DNA of 64,000 nucleotides from Salibacterium salarium (lineage in GTDB: Bacteria > Bacillota > Bacilli > Bacillales > Marinococcaceae). The notes beneath the pieces are model-generated. The model was not told the DNA's origin. It saw only the letters and a list, made by a program, of their open reading frames with translations, and did no database searches. The position numbers and the translations under genes are program-made. This document shows positions 31,496 through 41,418 of this stretch, piece by piece. Location of the stretch: the NCBI RefSeq assembly GCF_030813635.1, contig NZ_JAUSUM010000001.1:744001-808000 (forward strand), given 5' to 3'. The first letter of the stretch is position 1. Each line of letters begins with the position of its first letter.

Positions 31496-32995
31496 TTAAA
31501 TCCTTTTTCTTCGGAAGAGTGCAACAAATAGAAGGGAAAGAGTAAGTATTCCTAAAGAAATGCCAGTATTGATCATTTCAGAAGTGTAATCCACATTGAT
31601 TTCTTCTTCATTTCCACCGTTCATATTTGGAGGACCGCCTTGTTCCCTGTCTTCGAAGCCTTCTGGCATTTCTCCGTTCTGAACGTTTCCATTTTCTCCT
31701 GCTCCTTCAGGGCCCCCTTGATTGCCACCACTTCCTTCTCCATCATCATAAGAAGGAATCGTGCCATCAAGCTGTTGTGTCACATTTTCTACGCGATCAT
31801 TCACAAATGATGTGAGCCCCGGTACTTGGTCAACATCTTCCTCGAGGGACTGAATGTGTTCGTCATAGCTGTAAAAAGCAGTAGGGTCATTTTCTACCTC
31901 ATCAGAAATGAGATTAGAAACCTCCTGGACGGTGCTTTGAAAACTATCTTCGTCTAAATATCCTGTGACAATTTCATCTATATATTCATGATAGGTTTCT
32001 TTGTATTCCTCATTTTCAAGTAAATTGGCGAGTAACGGTCTTTCTTCTAAACTAGTTTGTGTCGGTTCATCTATTAGAAGGTCGGTTTGATCACTGCTTT
32101 CCATTCCCATTCCAAACCCGCCAAAAGACATATTGTAATCCCAAGGAACGACATTGAAAATACCATTTTTTTCATACAAATAGTAATTGTGTGCCGTACT
32201 TCCTTGATAGCTGTCCAAATTGACAAGCGCTGTATTTACAGCAAAAAACTTAAGAATTTCATCAACATTAAGATAGTCTTCATAATTACTGCCATTATTC
32301 AACTCATCCATCATGTCGAGAATAATATTATCATTGGAAGACTCCGATTTTAGATTTAATCCACTATAACTGTCTATATCATCATCTTGCCAAATAAGAT
32401 CGCTTCCTTCTCCGTCAGGCTTGTATAAGGCCCCGTAGTTATTATCAAAATTACGCTCAAGAAACGATTCATCAATTTGTTCAACTGCCGTATATAACCC
32501 CCAAAGTTCTCCGTTAATATACACATTAACAAAGGAAATGTTAGGAGTGGGTAATCCCATTTCTTCCATTAAATCATAAGTTAAATATTCTCTCATATAG
32601 CTCGGGTCTTGAAAATTATTATTTAAGTTGATTTTGTTTAAGCCGGCAATATCTTGTACGTTAATGTATTCATCCAAGCTCAACTTTAAACTATATCGAT
32701 CAGAATCCTGATTCGCCACGCTCGACAAACTCGAATTTCCTTTTGTGCGCAGTCCGATATTGTCTAATTGATAACCATTATAGTTCACACTGGCAGGGTG
32801 ATATTCTTCTTCCATTGGATTTTCTAGAATGTCTTCCCATTCAGATTCTTCAATCTCAATTTCCACATCAATTACTTCGTTTTCTGGGAAAATCTCTTCT
32901 TCGAGCTGCTCTTGTTCGTCTGAAGAAGCTGCTTCAGCTTGAATAGTGGCGAAGCAAAACATAATTAAAGCAATTGGAAATATTTTTTTTATCAT
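31496..32995 (-). CDS. Secreted CotH-family kinase with C-terminal membrane anchor
   Basis: 499 aa. Signal peptide (MIKKIFPIALIMFCFATIQA), acidic linker, then a CotH kinase domain: VNVYINGELWGLYTAVEQID, FLERNF, LVNLDSYQGSTAHNYYLY with the likely catalytic Asp, and VPWDYNMSFGGFG, the DFG-like metal site. A Gly/Glu/Asn-rich linker (~430-470) precedes a final membrane helix and RRKRI. B. subtilis CotH phosphorylates coat proteins CotB/CotG; here the kinase is exported and anchored. It is the third gene of the operon with VTC and DUF4956. ATG 32995 is preferred over GTG 33004 for spacing. Confidence 0.88.
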   Translation of the reverse strand: MIKKIFPIALIMFCFATIQAEAASSDEQEQLEEEIFPENEVIDVEIEIEESEWEDILENPMEEEYHPASVNYNGYQLDNIGLRTKGNSSLSSVANQDSDRYSLKLSLDEYINVQDIAGLNKINLNNNFQDPSYMREYLTYDLMEEMGLPTPNISFVNVYINGELWGLYTAVEQIDESFLERNFDNNYGALYKPDGEGSDLIWQDDDIDSYSGLNLKSESSNDNIILDMMDELNNGSNYEDYLNVDEILKFFAVNTALVNLDSYQGSTAHNYYLYEKNGIFNVVPWDYNMSFGGFGMGMESSDQTDLLIDEPTQTSLEERPLLANLLENEEYKETYHEYIDEIVTGYLDEDSFQSTVQEVSNLISDEVENDPTAFYSYDEHIQSLEEDVDQVPGLTSFVNDRVENVTQQLDGTIPSYDDGEGSGGNQGGPEGAGENGNVQNGEMPEGFEDREQGGPPNMNGGNEEEINVDYTSEMINTGISLGILTLSLLFVALFRRKRI

Positions 32996-33013
32996 TGTAT
33001 ACACGTCCTAACC

Positions 33014-33703
33014 TTACGAGGTGTAGTCGCCGTCGTAACTGAGCAATACAGAATTTTTAACCCCGGCAATATTAGTAATGTTGTGAACAAACGTTGGTTC
33101 ATCTTTTTTCAAACGAAGTTCTAACGTAAGTTCCGTTTCATCCGACGTGACGTTTTTCTGCTTTACATTAAAACGCTTCACAAATTTGTTCATTTCTGTG
33201 TATACCGCCTGTTCACTTTCTGCTCCATCGCAATGAACGACAAACAAGTAAGGTGTATCCATCGTCGTTTTTTTCATGAAGAAAAATAAAACAAGACCGA
33301 TGACAACAGAACCCATAATCGCAAGAGAATAAAAACCAGCGCCAGTTACAATGCCGACAGCAACAGACCAGAATAAGAAAACGAGATCAGTTGCATCTTT
33401 AATAGGGGTACGAAAACGTACAATACTTAAAGCACCTACCATCCCTAAAGACAACACTAAGTTTGAATTAATCGCAATAATAATTAGAGAAGTAATAAGA
33501 GCCATTCCTACAAGAGCTGTATTAAAGCTTTTCGAATAAAGGACACCGCTGAAAATTCGTTTATAAAGAAAATAAATGAATAACCCTAAGCAAAAAGAAA
33601 TACTTAGTGATAGCAGTGTTTGTGTCAATGAAATATCGGACTGAAAATTTTCTAAAAAGTTTTGATTAAATAAATCGGAAAAATTGCTTATGTTGTTTGT
33701 CAT
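33014..33703 (-). CDS. DUF4956 membrane protein
   Basis: 229 aa. Four N-terminal membrane segments (residues ~25-150) contain the DUF4956 hallmark LSLGMVGALSIVRFRTPIKD, followed by a ~75-residue soluble alpha/beta domain. Function unknown; the family almost always lies next to a VTC-domain gene. The start ATG 33703 overlaps the VTC stop by one base (TAATG), with GGGAGGATC upstream, so translation is coupled. Confidence 0.9.
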   Translation of the reverse strand: MTNNISNFSDLFNQNFLENFQSDISLTQTLLSLSISFCLGLFIYFLYKRIFSGVLYSKSFNTALVGMALITSLIIIAINSNLVLSLGMVGALSIVRFRTPIKDATDLVFLFWSVAVGIVTGAGFYSLAIMGSVVIGLVLFFFMKKTTMDTPYLFVVHCDGAESEQAVYTEMNKFVKRFNVKQKNVTSDETELTLELRLKKDEPTFVHNITNIAGVKNSVLLSYDGDYTS

Positions 33704-34422
33704 TATTGATCCTCCCAAGCATTTGATTTTATAAATTTGCGGCAAATGACATATTTTGAAGCCGCTTGTCGTTGTATTCCTCTCGTTTGTAGAGCCGTCT
33801 TAATGTAGTCCGGAATAAACTCATCGTATTTTACTTCCATGATGATGAAATTTTCGTCGATAGCATTGATTGTTTGCACATCTTCACCAAATAGATTGAC
33901 TTGCTCCAACCCTGTTTGCAAATTTTTATCAAAGGTGATGCGGACATTACCAGTGTCAGCGGTATATGCTTCTCTTGTATAGTCGACAATTACTTTAGGC
34001 CGCAACAGTTTATTTTTCATTTCATGGAATACTTCGGCGATTAGATTTTTTTTCATATCCGCCGAATCGATGTGATGGTAATTCCCGTTTGAAAAACCTT
34101 CAGCCGTTTCTCGGTCAATACTCTCTTTCACTTTTGCGATGTAATCATTGGTCTTTATTTTCTTTTCAAAATGAATCACGTCATCTCTCATGTTATAGAG
34201 TCTAATTCGATATTTGACTCGATCTTTAATCCCTGCCTGTTTGTCAAACAGTGCCTTATTATTAACGTCGTCAAAATAAAGGCTCCGCACCTGATAATCT
34301 CCGTTTGGACCAGCATGAAAATCGGGTGTCATCACATTTTTTAAGCGCTGCTTGATTACGAAATATTGTGGATAAGGCACATAATATTTCACTTCATGAC
34401 GATACTTCAGCTTGTTGTTCAT
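33703..34422 (-). CDS. VTC-domain protein (polyphosphate polymerase-like)
   Basis: 239 aa forming a single VTC/triphosphate-tunnel domain, the catalytic fold of yeast Vtc4. The basic and acidic tunnel residues are present: RHEVKYYV (R8, E10, K12), VRSLYFDD, KYRIRLYN (R72, R74), HFEKKIK (E86, K87, K88), RPKVIVDYTREA and a final IMEVKYDE. This supports nucleotide or polyphosphate chemistry, although no activity is shown for these bacterial forms. First gene of VTC-DUF4956-CotH. GAAAGGA precedes ATG 34422. Confidence 0.88.
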   Translation of the reverse strand: MNNKLKYRHEVKYYVPYPQYFVIKQRLKNVMTPDFHAGPNGDYQVRSLYFDDVNNKALFDKQAGIKDRVKYRIRLYNMRDDVIHFEKKIKTNDYIAKVKESIDRETAEGFSNGNYHHIDSADMKKNLIAEVFHEMKNKLLRPKVIVDYTREAYTADTGNVRITFDKNLQTGLEQVNLFGEDVQTINAIDENFIIMEVKYDEFIPDYIKTALQTRGIQRQAASKYVICRKFIKSNAWEDQ

Positions 34423-34625
34423 ATTATCCTTTCCTTTCTGGTAGAATTTATCATTTGGATGAGATACAAGAATGACTATAAACGTCCTACGTGTCAGAAT
34501 TATGTCAAATTAAAAAAATATAACAGGAATATGACAAGTAAAAAAAGCAAGAATGAAAAAGAAAAACTTTTTATAAATAAAGTTTTCTTGGAAACAATGA
34601 TAAGAGGAAAGGAGACGGTTTAGTT

Positions 34626-36209
34626 ATGAATAATAAGAAAAAGCACCAACATGAAAATGATGAAATGCTCACTAATCGTCAAGGTCATCCGGTCACAGAC
34701 AATCAAAACACGAGAACCATCGGGAATCGTGGCCCAGCGCTGCTAGAGAACTATGATTTTTTAGAAAAAATCAGTCACTTTGACCGCGAGAAAATTCCAG
34801 AGCGGATTGTACATGCTCGCGGGGCGGGAGCACACGGTTATTTTGAGTCGTATGGAATGGTTGGAAATGAACCAATATCTAAGTACACAAGGGCGAAAGT
34901 TTTTCAGGAAAAAGGAAAACGAACTCCTGTATTTACGCGATTTTCAACCGTCAATCATGGGAAACATTCTCCTGAGACATTGCGGGATCCGCGAGGTTTT
35001 GCCGTTAAATTTTACACAGAAGATGGAAATTGGGATTTAGTTGGTAACAATTTAAAAATATTCTTTATCCGTGATCCGATTAAATTTCCTGATTTTGTTC
35101 ACGCATTTCAACCAGATCCAGTTACAAATATTCAAGACGGTGAGCGTATTTTTGATTTTGTGTCCCAATCTCCGGAAGCACTGCACATGATTACGTTTTT
35201 GTTTTCACCGTGGGGGATTCCAGCGAATTACCGCCACATGCAAGGGTCTGGCGTAAATACGTACAAGTGGGTAAATAAAGATGGAAAATCTGTGCTTGTG
35301 AAATATCATTGGGAACCGTTGGAAGGAATTAAAAACTTAAGTCAAGGGGAAGCAGATGAGATTCAAGGAAAAAACTTCAACCATGCGACACAGGATTTAT
35401 TTGAGGCCATAGAAGATGGAAATTATCCAGAATGGGAACTGTATGTTCAAATCATGGAAGATGGAGAACATCCAGAACTGGATTTTGACCCTTTGGACCC
35501 AACGAAACTATGGTATAAGGATGAATATCCGTGGCTTCCGGTTGGAAAAATGGTGTTGAACAAAAACCCTGATAATTATTTTGCCGAAGTGGAACAAGCA
35601 TCCTTTGGAACGGGGGTATTGGTTGATGGGCTCGACTTTTCAGATGATAAATTGTTGCAAGGACGAACGTTTTCTTATTCGGATACACAGCGTTACCGGG
35701 TTGGCAGCAATTACTTGCAGCTTCCCATCAATAAACCGAAAAAAGAAACAGTAACGAACCAGCAAAAAGGACAGATGGATTATAGAACCGATTATTCGGA
35801 ACATCGGAATAAACATGTTAATTACGAACCGTCTCTTATTGAGGGATTAAAAGAACAGAAAAATCCAGGTGTGGAGCATGAACCGTATGTATCAGGACAT
35901 TTAAAACGGGAGTCGATTGAGCGGACGAATAACTTTGGGCAGGCTGGTGAAACGTACCGCCGTCTTAGCAAGTGGGAACGCAGCGATTTAATATCTAATT
36001 TGGTCGATACACTGAAAACCTGTCATAAGGACATTCAGGAGCAAATGGTTTCCCTGCTATCAGAATGTGACAAAGATTATGGTGCGCGCGTTGCCGATGG
36101 TTTGAAAATGGAAATGGGAACAGGAAGCCACGGCCCTATCGGAACAGATGATAGTGAAGAAGGTGTGAAAGACGCAGAAAAATGGGGCCACGTATCAGAC
36201 CCTTATTGA
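34626..36209 (+). CDS. Haem catalase (KatX-like, monofunctional)
   Basis: 527 aa. Catalytic His63 in [15 protein letters not shown], the distal-side segment [20 protein letters not shown] and [19 protein letters not shown], and the proximal Tyr in [12 protein letters not shown] are all present. It breaks down hydrogen peroxide. [10 protein letters not shown] and the length resemble B. subtilis KatX, the spore catalase, more than KatA. AAAGGAG precedes ATG 34626. No PerR box or SigB/SigF promoter was recognised upstream. Confidence 0.93.
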   Translation: MNNKKKHQHENDEMLTNRQGHPVTDNQNTRTIGNRGPALLENYDFLEKISHFDREKIPERIVHARGAGAHGYFESYGMVGNEPISKYTRAKVFQEKGKRTPVFTRFSTVNHGKHSPETLRDPRGFAVKFYTEDGNWDLVGNNLKIFFIRDPIKFPDFVHAFQPDPVTNIQDGERIFDFVSQSPEALHMITFLFSPWGIPANYRHMQGSGVNTYKWVNKDGKSVLVKYHWEPLEGIKNLSQGEADEIQGKNFNHATQDLFEAIEDGNYPEWELYVQIMEDGEHPELDFDPLDPTKLWYKDEYPWLPVGKMVLNKNPDNYFAEVEQASFGTGVLVDGLDFSDDKLLQGRTFSYSDTQRYRVGSNYLQLPINKPKKETVTNQQKGQMDYRTDYSEHRNKHVNYEPSLIEGLKEQKNPGVEHEPYVSGHLKRESIERTNNFGQAGETYRRLSKWERSDLISNLVDTLKTCHKDIQEQMVSLLSECDKDYGARVADGLKMEMGTGSHGPIGTDDSEEGVKDAEKWGHVSDPY

Positions 36210-36211
36210 TA

Positions 36212-36253
36212 AAAAAAGAGGGAAATCCTTCTCCGGGATTTCCCTCTTTTTTT
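36212..36253 (+). terminator. Terminator after the catalase gene
   Basis: AAAAAGAGGGAAATCC pairs with GGATTTCCCTCTTTTT (16 bp), followed by further T. Confidence 0.95.
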
Positions 36254-36370
36254 ATAGAACTTTATCTTCGAGTTTTATAAAAGCTTCATAATGCCCGAAA
36301 TGATAGGGAAAGAACGGATACTATGGCGAGTGAATAATGACTAGGATAAGTGGACACAGAATCCTTGATC

Positions 36371-37177
36371 TTACCCGAGGGCGACATCGAGGACCATCAT
36401 GACAGCAAAACCAATCATTAAACAAATGGAAGACAATTGAACGTATCCTCTTTCTTGGGAACCGGGAATAATTTCTTTAGCAACGACAAATATCATCGCA
36501 CCCGCAGCAAAGCTTAATGCATAAGGGAGCAGAGGATCAATTAAAATAATGGCAAAAGCGCCTATTACAGCAGCAATAGGCTCAACCATTCCTGAAAATT
36601 GACCATACATAAAACTTTTCATTTTCGACATGCCTTCACGTCTTAATGGCATAGAGACCGCCATGCCCTCGGGAAAATTCTGAATACCAATACCGAGAGC
36701 TAACGCTATGGCTCCTCCTAAAGAGGCACTCGAAAGTTCCGCAGCTAAAGCACCAAATGCAACCCCAATCGCCAGCCCTTCCGGAATATTATGAAGGGTG
36801 ACAGAAAATACGAGTAAAGCTGTGCGGTGTTTAGCTTTAACGTCTTTTATTTCAGTGAAATAACGATCCTGGTTGAAAATAGGCAGCAATTTATCCACAA
36901 GTAATAGTAACGCACCACCTAATAAAAATCCAACAACCGCTGGTATATAACCAGGGACATTACTGTCTTCGGCCATATCTATCGCAGGGGAAAGCAAGGA
37001 CCAAAAACTGGCTGCAATCATCACTCCACCTGCAAAAGCAAGCATTCCATCCATGAGCTTATGATTCGTCCCTTTAGCAAAAAAGACTGCCGATGCCCCG
37101 AAAGCTGTCATTCCCCATGTAAACATTGTCCACAGAAACGCCTGCATGACAGGGTGTAAACTTATAAAACTTTCCAT
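36371..37177 (-). CDS. ZIP-family divalent metal transporter (ZupT/GufA-like)
   Basis: 268 aa with about eight membrane segments. The two metal-binding motifs of ZIP proteins are present: LHNIPEGLAIG (~residue 127) and QNFPEGMAVS (~167), and a third acidic site in GQFSGMVEPIA. It should import Zn, Mn or Fe, or efflux metal as proposed for some GufA-type members. An MntR-like palindrome lies upstream, hinting at manganese control. Monocistronic. Confidence 0.9.
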   Translation of the reverse strand: MESFISLHPVMQAFLWTMFTWGMTAFGASAVFFAKGTNHKLMDGMLAFAGGVMIAASFWSLLSPAIDMAEDSNVPGYIPAVVGFLLGGALLLLVDKLLPIFNQDRYFTEIKDVKAKHRTALLVFSVTLHNIPEGLAIGVAFGALAAELSSASLGGAIALALGIGIQNFPEGMAVSMPLRREGMSKMKSFMYGQFSGMVEPIAAVIGAFAIILIDPLLPYALSFAAGAMIFVVAKEIIPGSQERGYVQLSSICLMIGFAVMMVLDVALG

Positions 37178-37210
37178 AGTTACATCTCCTATTTTGACTA
37201 TATAACATTT

Positions 37211-37229
37211 TGTTGCCTAAGGTAAACTT
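37211..37229 (-). promoter_or_regulatory. MntR-like palindrome upstream of the ZIP transporter
   Basis: TGTTGCCTAAGGTAAACTT closely resembles the MntR box of B. subtilis Mn-uptake genes (TTTGCCTTAAGGAAACT-like). It lies 34-52 nt upstream of the start codon, where a repressor would act. No further support. Confidence 0.45.
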
Positions 37230-37347
37230 TTCTTTTATATTACTCCGTGTCTTATGTGCTGTCAAACGTTTTGCCATGGGAAAGCGGGGTGTGTTTTAAC
37301 TATGGTTGTAACAACTAGGAATGTGAAAACAACCTTAAAAGAATATA

Positions 37348-37415
37348 TTGACAATTCATATTTCAGTGTTAGAATGAGAATTGTTATCAATCAATTGATA
37401 ATGATTTTCATTATT
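37348..37415 (+). promoter_or_regulatory. Promoter and Fur box of the siderophore uptake operon
   Basis: TTGACA (37348-37353) and TAGAAT (37370-37375) are 16 bp apart. At 37397-37415, GATAATGATTTTCATTATT matches the 19-bp Fur box GATAATGATAATCATTATC in 16 of 19 positions, and GAGAATTGTTATCAAT just upstream looks like a second, overlapping site. Repression by Fe-loaded Fur is very likely. Confidence 0.85.
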
Positions 37416-37489
37416 AGAGATTGCACGCGTGTTATTCAATGTAGAGAAGAAAGTAAAGAATCAAATAGAAGTAGAAAGTAAGAGGCCTT

Positions 37490-38443
37490 ATGAAAAAGAG
37501 ATACTTAGTAACAGCGTTGATTATTCTATCGATTGCTTCCATTTTCATTGGGGTTACGCCGATTTCTCCTTTCGATATATTCGATTTGACGGAAGAGCAG
37601 GCCCATACACTCGCAGCAAGCAGAGTGCCAAGACTTATCAGTATCTTAATTGCTGGAATAAGTATGAGTATTTGTGGAATGATTATGCAGCAATTAACTC
37701 GAAACAAATTTGTGTCACCGACAACAGCAGGAACAATGGATTCGGCAAGGCTTGGTATTCTCGTTTCTCTTATGATTTTTACAAGCGCGCCTCCGTTAGT
37801 GAAGGCAGCTATTTCCTTTGCTTTTGCCTTACTCGGAACTTTTATATTTATGAAAATATTAGAGAAAATTAAATTCAAAGATACCGTATTTATACCGCTC
37901 GTCGGTCTTATGTTTGGAAGCATTGTTAGCTCTATTACAACGTTCTTTGCTTACAAAAACGATTTAATTCAAAACATGTCTTCTTGGCTACACGGAGACT
38001 TTTCAATGATTATAAGAGGCCAATACGAGTTGATGTACATAAGTCTCCCGGTACTTGTTCTTGCTTATTTATTTGCCAACAAGTTTACGGTTGCCGGGAT
38101 GGGAGAAGATTTCTCGGTAAATCTTGGGTTGAATTATCGAAAAGTAGTGAATATTGGACTGATTATTGTAGCGATGGTAACGTCAGTTGTTGTCCTGACA
38201 GCAGGGATGATTCCGTTTTTAGGTCTAGTCGTTCCCAACATCGTCACCATATTCCGCGGGGATAACTTGAAAAAAAGTTTACCTCAAACAGCATTGCTCG
38301 GCGCTGTGTTTGTTCTCTTTTGCGATATTCTCGGACGGCTGATTATATTTCCGTATGAAATATCAATTGGGTTAACAGTCGGTGTAATTGGAAGCGGCAT
38401 TTTTATTTACTTGTTGTTGAGGAGAAAATCCTATGAGTCATAA
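37490..38443 (+). CDS. yclN: Siderophore ABC transporter permease (YclN-like)
   Basis: 317-aa FecCD/BtuC-type permease, about nine membrane segments, with ASRVPRLISILIAGISMSIC and MQQLTRNKFVSPTTAGTMDS near the N-terminus and the ATPase-coupling region LTAGMIPFLGLVVPNIV. The set YclNOPQ in B. subtilis imports petrobactin. It is first in a four-gene Fur-controlled operon and overlaps yclO by 11 nt. Confidence 0.9.
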   Translation: MKKRYLVTALIILSIASIFIGVTPISPFDIFDLTEEQAHTLAASRVPRLISILIAGISMSICGMIMQQLTRNKFVSPTTAGTMDSARLGILVSLMIFTSAPPLVKAAISFAFALLGTFIFMKILEKIKFKDTVFIPLVGLMFGSIVSSITTFFAYKNDLIQNMSSWLHGDFSMIIRGQYELMYISLPVLVLAYLFANKFTVAGMGEDFSVNLGLNYRKVVNIGLIIVAMVTSVVVLTAGMIPFLGLVVPNIVTIFRGDNLKKSLPQTALLGAVFVLFCDILGRLIIFPYEISIGLTVGVIGSGIFIYLLLRRKSYES

Positions 38444-39383
38444 GATGAAACTACTTATTCTAACAGCCATCGCACTCGTATGTACTGCTATATTCATGTT
38501 TCAAGGTGTCGAAGGGAATTGGGGTTATGTTCTGCCAAGCCGGGGCAAAAAAATATTAGCTATTGTGGTAACCGGAGGGGCCATTGCATTTGCAACCATC
38601 ATTTTTCAGACCTTGACCAATAACAGGATTTTAACACCCAGTATTATCGGGCTTGATTCGTTGTACATGTTAACCCAGACGCTTATTATTTTTCTTTACG
38701 GATCTGATACGTTATCTATCACTAATAAAAATGTGAACTTTATGTTATCGGTCAGCATCATGATGTTATTTGCAATTTTGTTATACCAGTTTCTATTTCG
38801 CGGTGAAGGACGAAACATTTACTTCCTATTGTTAATCGGTTTGGTTTTTGGGACATTTTTTGGAAGCATCTCATCTTTTATGCAAATGTTAATTGATCCC
38901 AACGAATTCTTGATTGTACAGGACCGGATGTTCGCTAGTTTTAATAACATTCAGACCGATTTGCTGACGATATCTATGATAGGAATGGGAGTAACGGTTC
39001 TCTACTTTCTACGTTTTGCGAAGTATCTAGATGTCTTAGCACTGGGTAAAGAACACGCGGTCAATCTAGGTGTTTCTTACAATTATGTTGTGAAAAGACT
39101 GCTTCTTGTCGTGGTTGTGTTAATTTCGATTTCAACGGCACTGGTTGGTCCAATTACATTTTTAGGGTTGTTGGTGGCCAACGTGGCGCACGAATTTATG
39201 AAAACATTCCGCCATAAGCCTCTTATCACAGGTTCTATTTTAATTAGTATTATTGCGCTCGTAGGCGGGCAGCTCATCGTGGAACGAGTCTTCACGTTTT
39301 CGACAACGCTCAGCGTCATTGTCAATTTTGTAGGCGGTGTTTACTTCATATATCTTTTATTAAAGGAGAATAAATCATGGTAA
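38433..39383 (+). CDS. yclO: Siderophore ABC transporter permease (YclO-like)
   Basis: 316-aa second FecCD permease, with TNNRILTPSIIGLDSLYML and LVGPITFLGLLVANVAHEFM. It pairs with YclN as a heterodimeric channel in the membrane. ATG 38433 overlaps the end of yclN, with GAGGAG about 12 nt upstream, and its own end overlaps yclP by 7 nt, so the three are translationally coupled. Confidence 0.9.
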   Translation: MSHKMKLLILTAIALVCTAIFMFQGVEGNWGYVLPSRGKKILAIVVTGGAIAFATIIFQTLTNNRILTPSIIGLDSLYMLTQTLIIFLYGSDTLSITNKNVNFMLSVSIMMLFAILLYQFLFRGEGRNIYFLLLIGLVFGTFFGSISSFMQMLIDPNEFLIVQDRMFASFNNIQTDLLTISMIGMGVTVLYFLRFAKYLDVLALGKEHAVNLGVSYNYVVKRLLLVVVVLISISTALVGPITFLGLLVANVAHEFMKTFRHKPLITGSILISIIALVGGQLIVERVFTFSTTLSVIVNFVGGVYFIYLLLKENKSW

Positions 39384-40132
39384 ATGTGAAAAATGTGTTT
39401 AAAAAGTATGGTAATCAAAACGTAGTAAAAGATGTATCGGCAGAGATTGAGCCTGGGAAAATTACGACATTTATCGGACCAAATGGAGCCGGAAAAAGTA
39501 CGCTTATGTCGATGGTGAGTCGTCTTATAGCAAGAGACAGTGGGGAAGTTCTCGTTGACAATCAAGATGTATCGAAAACATCAAGCCAGGAACTAGCAAA
39601 AAAGATTTCTATATTAAAACAATCTAATTATATGAATGTGAGACTTACGGTAAAGGAATTAGTTTGTTTCGGCCGCTTTCCCTATTCTCAAGGAAGATTG
39701 AATAAAGAAGATTGGAACCATGTTAATGATGCTATTGAATATATGGAACTAGAAACCATGCAGGAAAAATTTATCGATGAGTTGAGTGGCGGTCAAAAAC
39801 AAAGAGCATTTATTGCCATGGTTATCGCACAAGATACAGATTATATATTGCTTGATGAACCATTGAACAACCTTGATATGAAACATTCGGTGCAAATTAT
39901 GAAAGTGTTGCGTCAACTGGTTGACGATCTTGGGAAAACGGTCGTACTTGTGATTCATGATATTAATTTTGCTTCCTGTTATTCCGATTATATCGTCGCG
40001 ATGAAACATGGAAAGATTGTAAAAGAAGGTCCAACCGAAGAAATTATTAATCGCGAGGTATTACGGGATATCTATGAACTGGATATGACGATCCAGCATA
40101 TTAATCAACAAAAAATCTGTGTTTACTTTTAA
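39377..40132 (+). CDS. yclP: Siderophore ABC transporter ATPase (YclP-like)
   Basis: 251-aa ABC ATPase: Walker A GPNGAGKST (~35), Q-loop LKQSNYM, signature LSGGQKQR, Walker B YILLDEPLNNLD and switch His in LVIHDINFA. It drives uptake through YclN/YclO on the cytosolic side. AAAGGAG precedes ATG 39377. Confidence 0.93.
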   Translation: MVNVKNVFKKYGNQNVVKDVSAEIEPGKITTFIGPNGAGKSTLMSMVSRLIARDSGEVLVDNQDVSKTSSQELAKKISILKQSNYMNVRLTVKELVCFGRFPYSQGRLNKEDWNHVNDAIEYMELETMQEKFIDELSGGQKQRAFIAMVIAQDTDYILLDEPLNNLDMKHSVQIMKVLRQLVDDLGKTVVLVIHDINFASCYSDYIVAMKHGKIVKEGPTEEIINREVLRDIYELDMTIQHINQQKICVYF

Positions 40133-40201
40133 ATACAAAAGGGGGGCAGAAAAAAGCACCAATCTGAAATTTTTTATTCTACTTAAGGAGGAAACATAAA
40201 A

Positions 40202-41206
40202 ATGAAAAAACTTAGTATGTTGTCTGCATTATTATTAGTTATTTTGGTGATTGCTGCTTGCGGATCGGATGATTCAGAGGAAGCTTCCGGAGAAGAGGCA
40301 GACGAATCCACCGAAGAAAACACTTCCGGTGAGGAAACAGAAGAAGAAAGCAATGACGAAGAAACAGAAGAAGTGACCATTGATCATGAACTTGGAGAAA
40401 CAACGGTAGAAAAAAATCCGGAAAATGTAGTAGTATTTGATTTCGGCAGCCTTGATACACTAGATACACTAGGTGTTGATGTTGGTGGGGTTCCGCAAGC
40501 TAATATCCCGACTTATCTTGAACAATATGAAAGTTCTGATTATGAAAATGTCGGTGGTTTAAAAGAACCAGATTTCGAAAAAATAGCTGCGATGGAACCT
40601 GGTTTAATTATTATTTCTGGAAGACAATCTGATGCATATGAAGAGTTCAGTGAGATTGCACCGACAATTTATACAGCAGTAGACAACGAAGATTACTGGA
40701 ACTCTTTTGAGGATAATGTAAATACGTTAGCCAGTATTTTTGATAAAGAAGATCAAGCAGAAGAAGAACTAGCATCTATTAAAGAAGATGTGGAAGCGTT
40801 GAGTGAAGAAGCATCTTCTCTCGATAAGGAAGCACTGATTGTACTAGCAAATGACGGTCAGTTGAGTGCCTATGGATCAGGTTCACGGTTTGGCATTATT
40901 CACGATGAATTTGGTTTTGCTGAAGCGGATGAAGAGATTGAAGCATCGACGCACGGTCAAAGCGTTTCTTTTGAATATGTCACGGAAGAAGATCCTGATT
41001 ACTTATTTGTGATTGATCGCGGTGCCGTTGTAGGTGGGGATTCTTCTGCGCAAGAAGTTATCGAGAATGAACTCACAGAAACAACGACAGCTTACGAAAA
41101 TGATAATATAGTTTACCTCAATCCAAACTATTGGTACCTTTCCGGCGGTGGTCTCCAATCCGTTTCGGAAATGGCAAATGAAGCAGAATCCGTCATCGCG
41201 GAGTAA
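40202..41206 (+). CDS. yclQ: Siderophore-binding lipoprotein (YclQ-like)
   Basis: 334 aa. The lipobox LVIAAC places the lipidated Cys at residue 20. A very acidic linker of ~45 residues (Glu/Ser/Thr/Asp) follows, then a class III solute-binding domain with NPENVVVFDFGSLDTLDTLG, LKEPDFEKIAAMEPGLIII and LNPNYWYLSGGG. B. subtilis YclQ binds petrobactin. The long acidic linker fits a halotolerant organism. TAAGGAGG precedes the start, 69 nt after yclP. Confidence 0.92.
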   Translation: MKKLSMLSALLLVILVIAACGSDDSEEASGEEADESTEENTSGEETEEESNDEETEEVTIDHELGETTVEKNPENVVVFDFGSLDTLDTLGVDVGGVPQANIPTYLEQYESSDYENVGGLKEPDFEKIAAMEPGLIIISGRQSDAYEEFSEIAPTIYTAVDNEDYWNSFEDNVNTLASIFDKEDQAEEELASIKEDVEALSEEASSLDKEALIVLANDGQLSAYGSGSRFGIIHDEFGFAEADEEIEASTHGQSVSFEYVTEEDPDYLFVIDRGAVVGGDSSAQEVIENELTETTTAYENDNIVYLNPNYWYLSGGGLQSVSEMANEAESVIAE

Positions 41207-41211
41207 TAGGA

Positions 41212-41243
41212 AATAAAGCCAGGGCAGATGCCCTGGCTTTATT
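41212..41243 (+). terminator. Terminator of the siderophore uptake operon
   Basis: AATAAAGCCAGGGC pairs with GCCCTGGCTTTATT around a 4-nt loop. The T-run is short, but the stem is perfect. Confidence 0.85.
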
Positions 41244-41418
41244 GATTATTCAGGAAAATGAGTCCTCGTCCTAGTTCTTTCTGTCAACTTCTACCACCCT
41301 CGAATATTTCAAAGGCGATCCGTAGGATGAACCAGCATTTTTTTACGTAATAAGTATTGAGTTACCCTTTTCTTTTTGAAATAATTGGAATTAATAAACA
41401 AGGGAGAGGGGAACGCAA

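Noticed and set aside
37429-37872. Long plus-strand frame overlapping yclN in another phase
   Set aside because: Shadow of yclN, which has the clear family match and membrane pattern.
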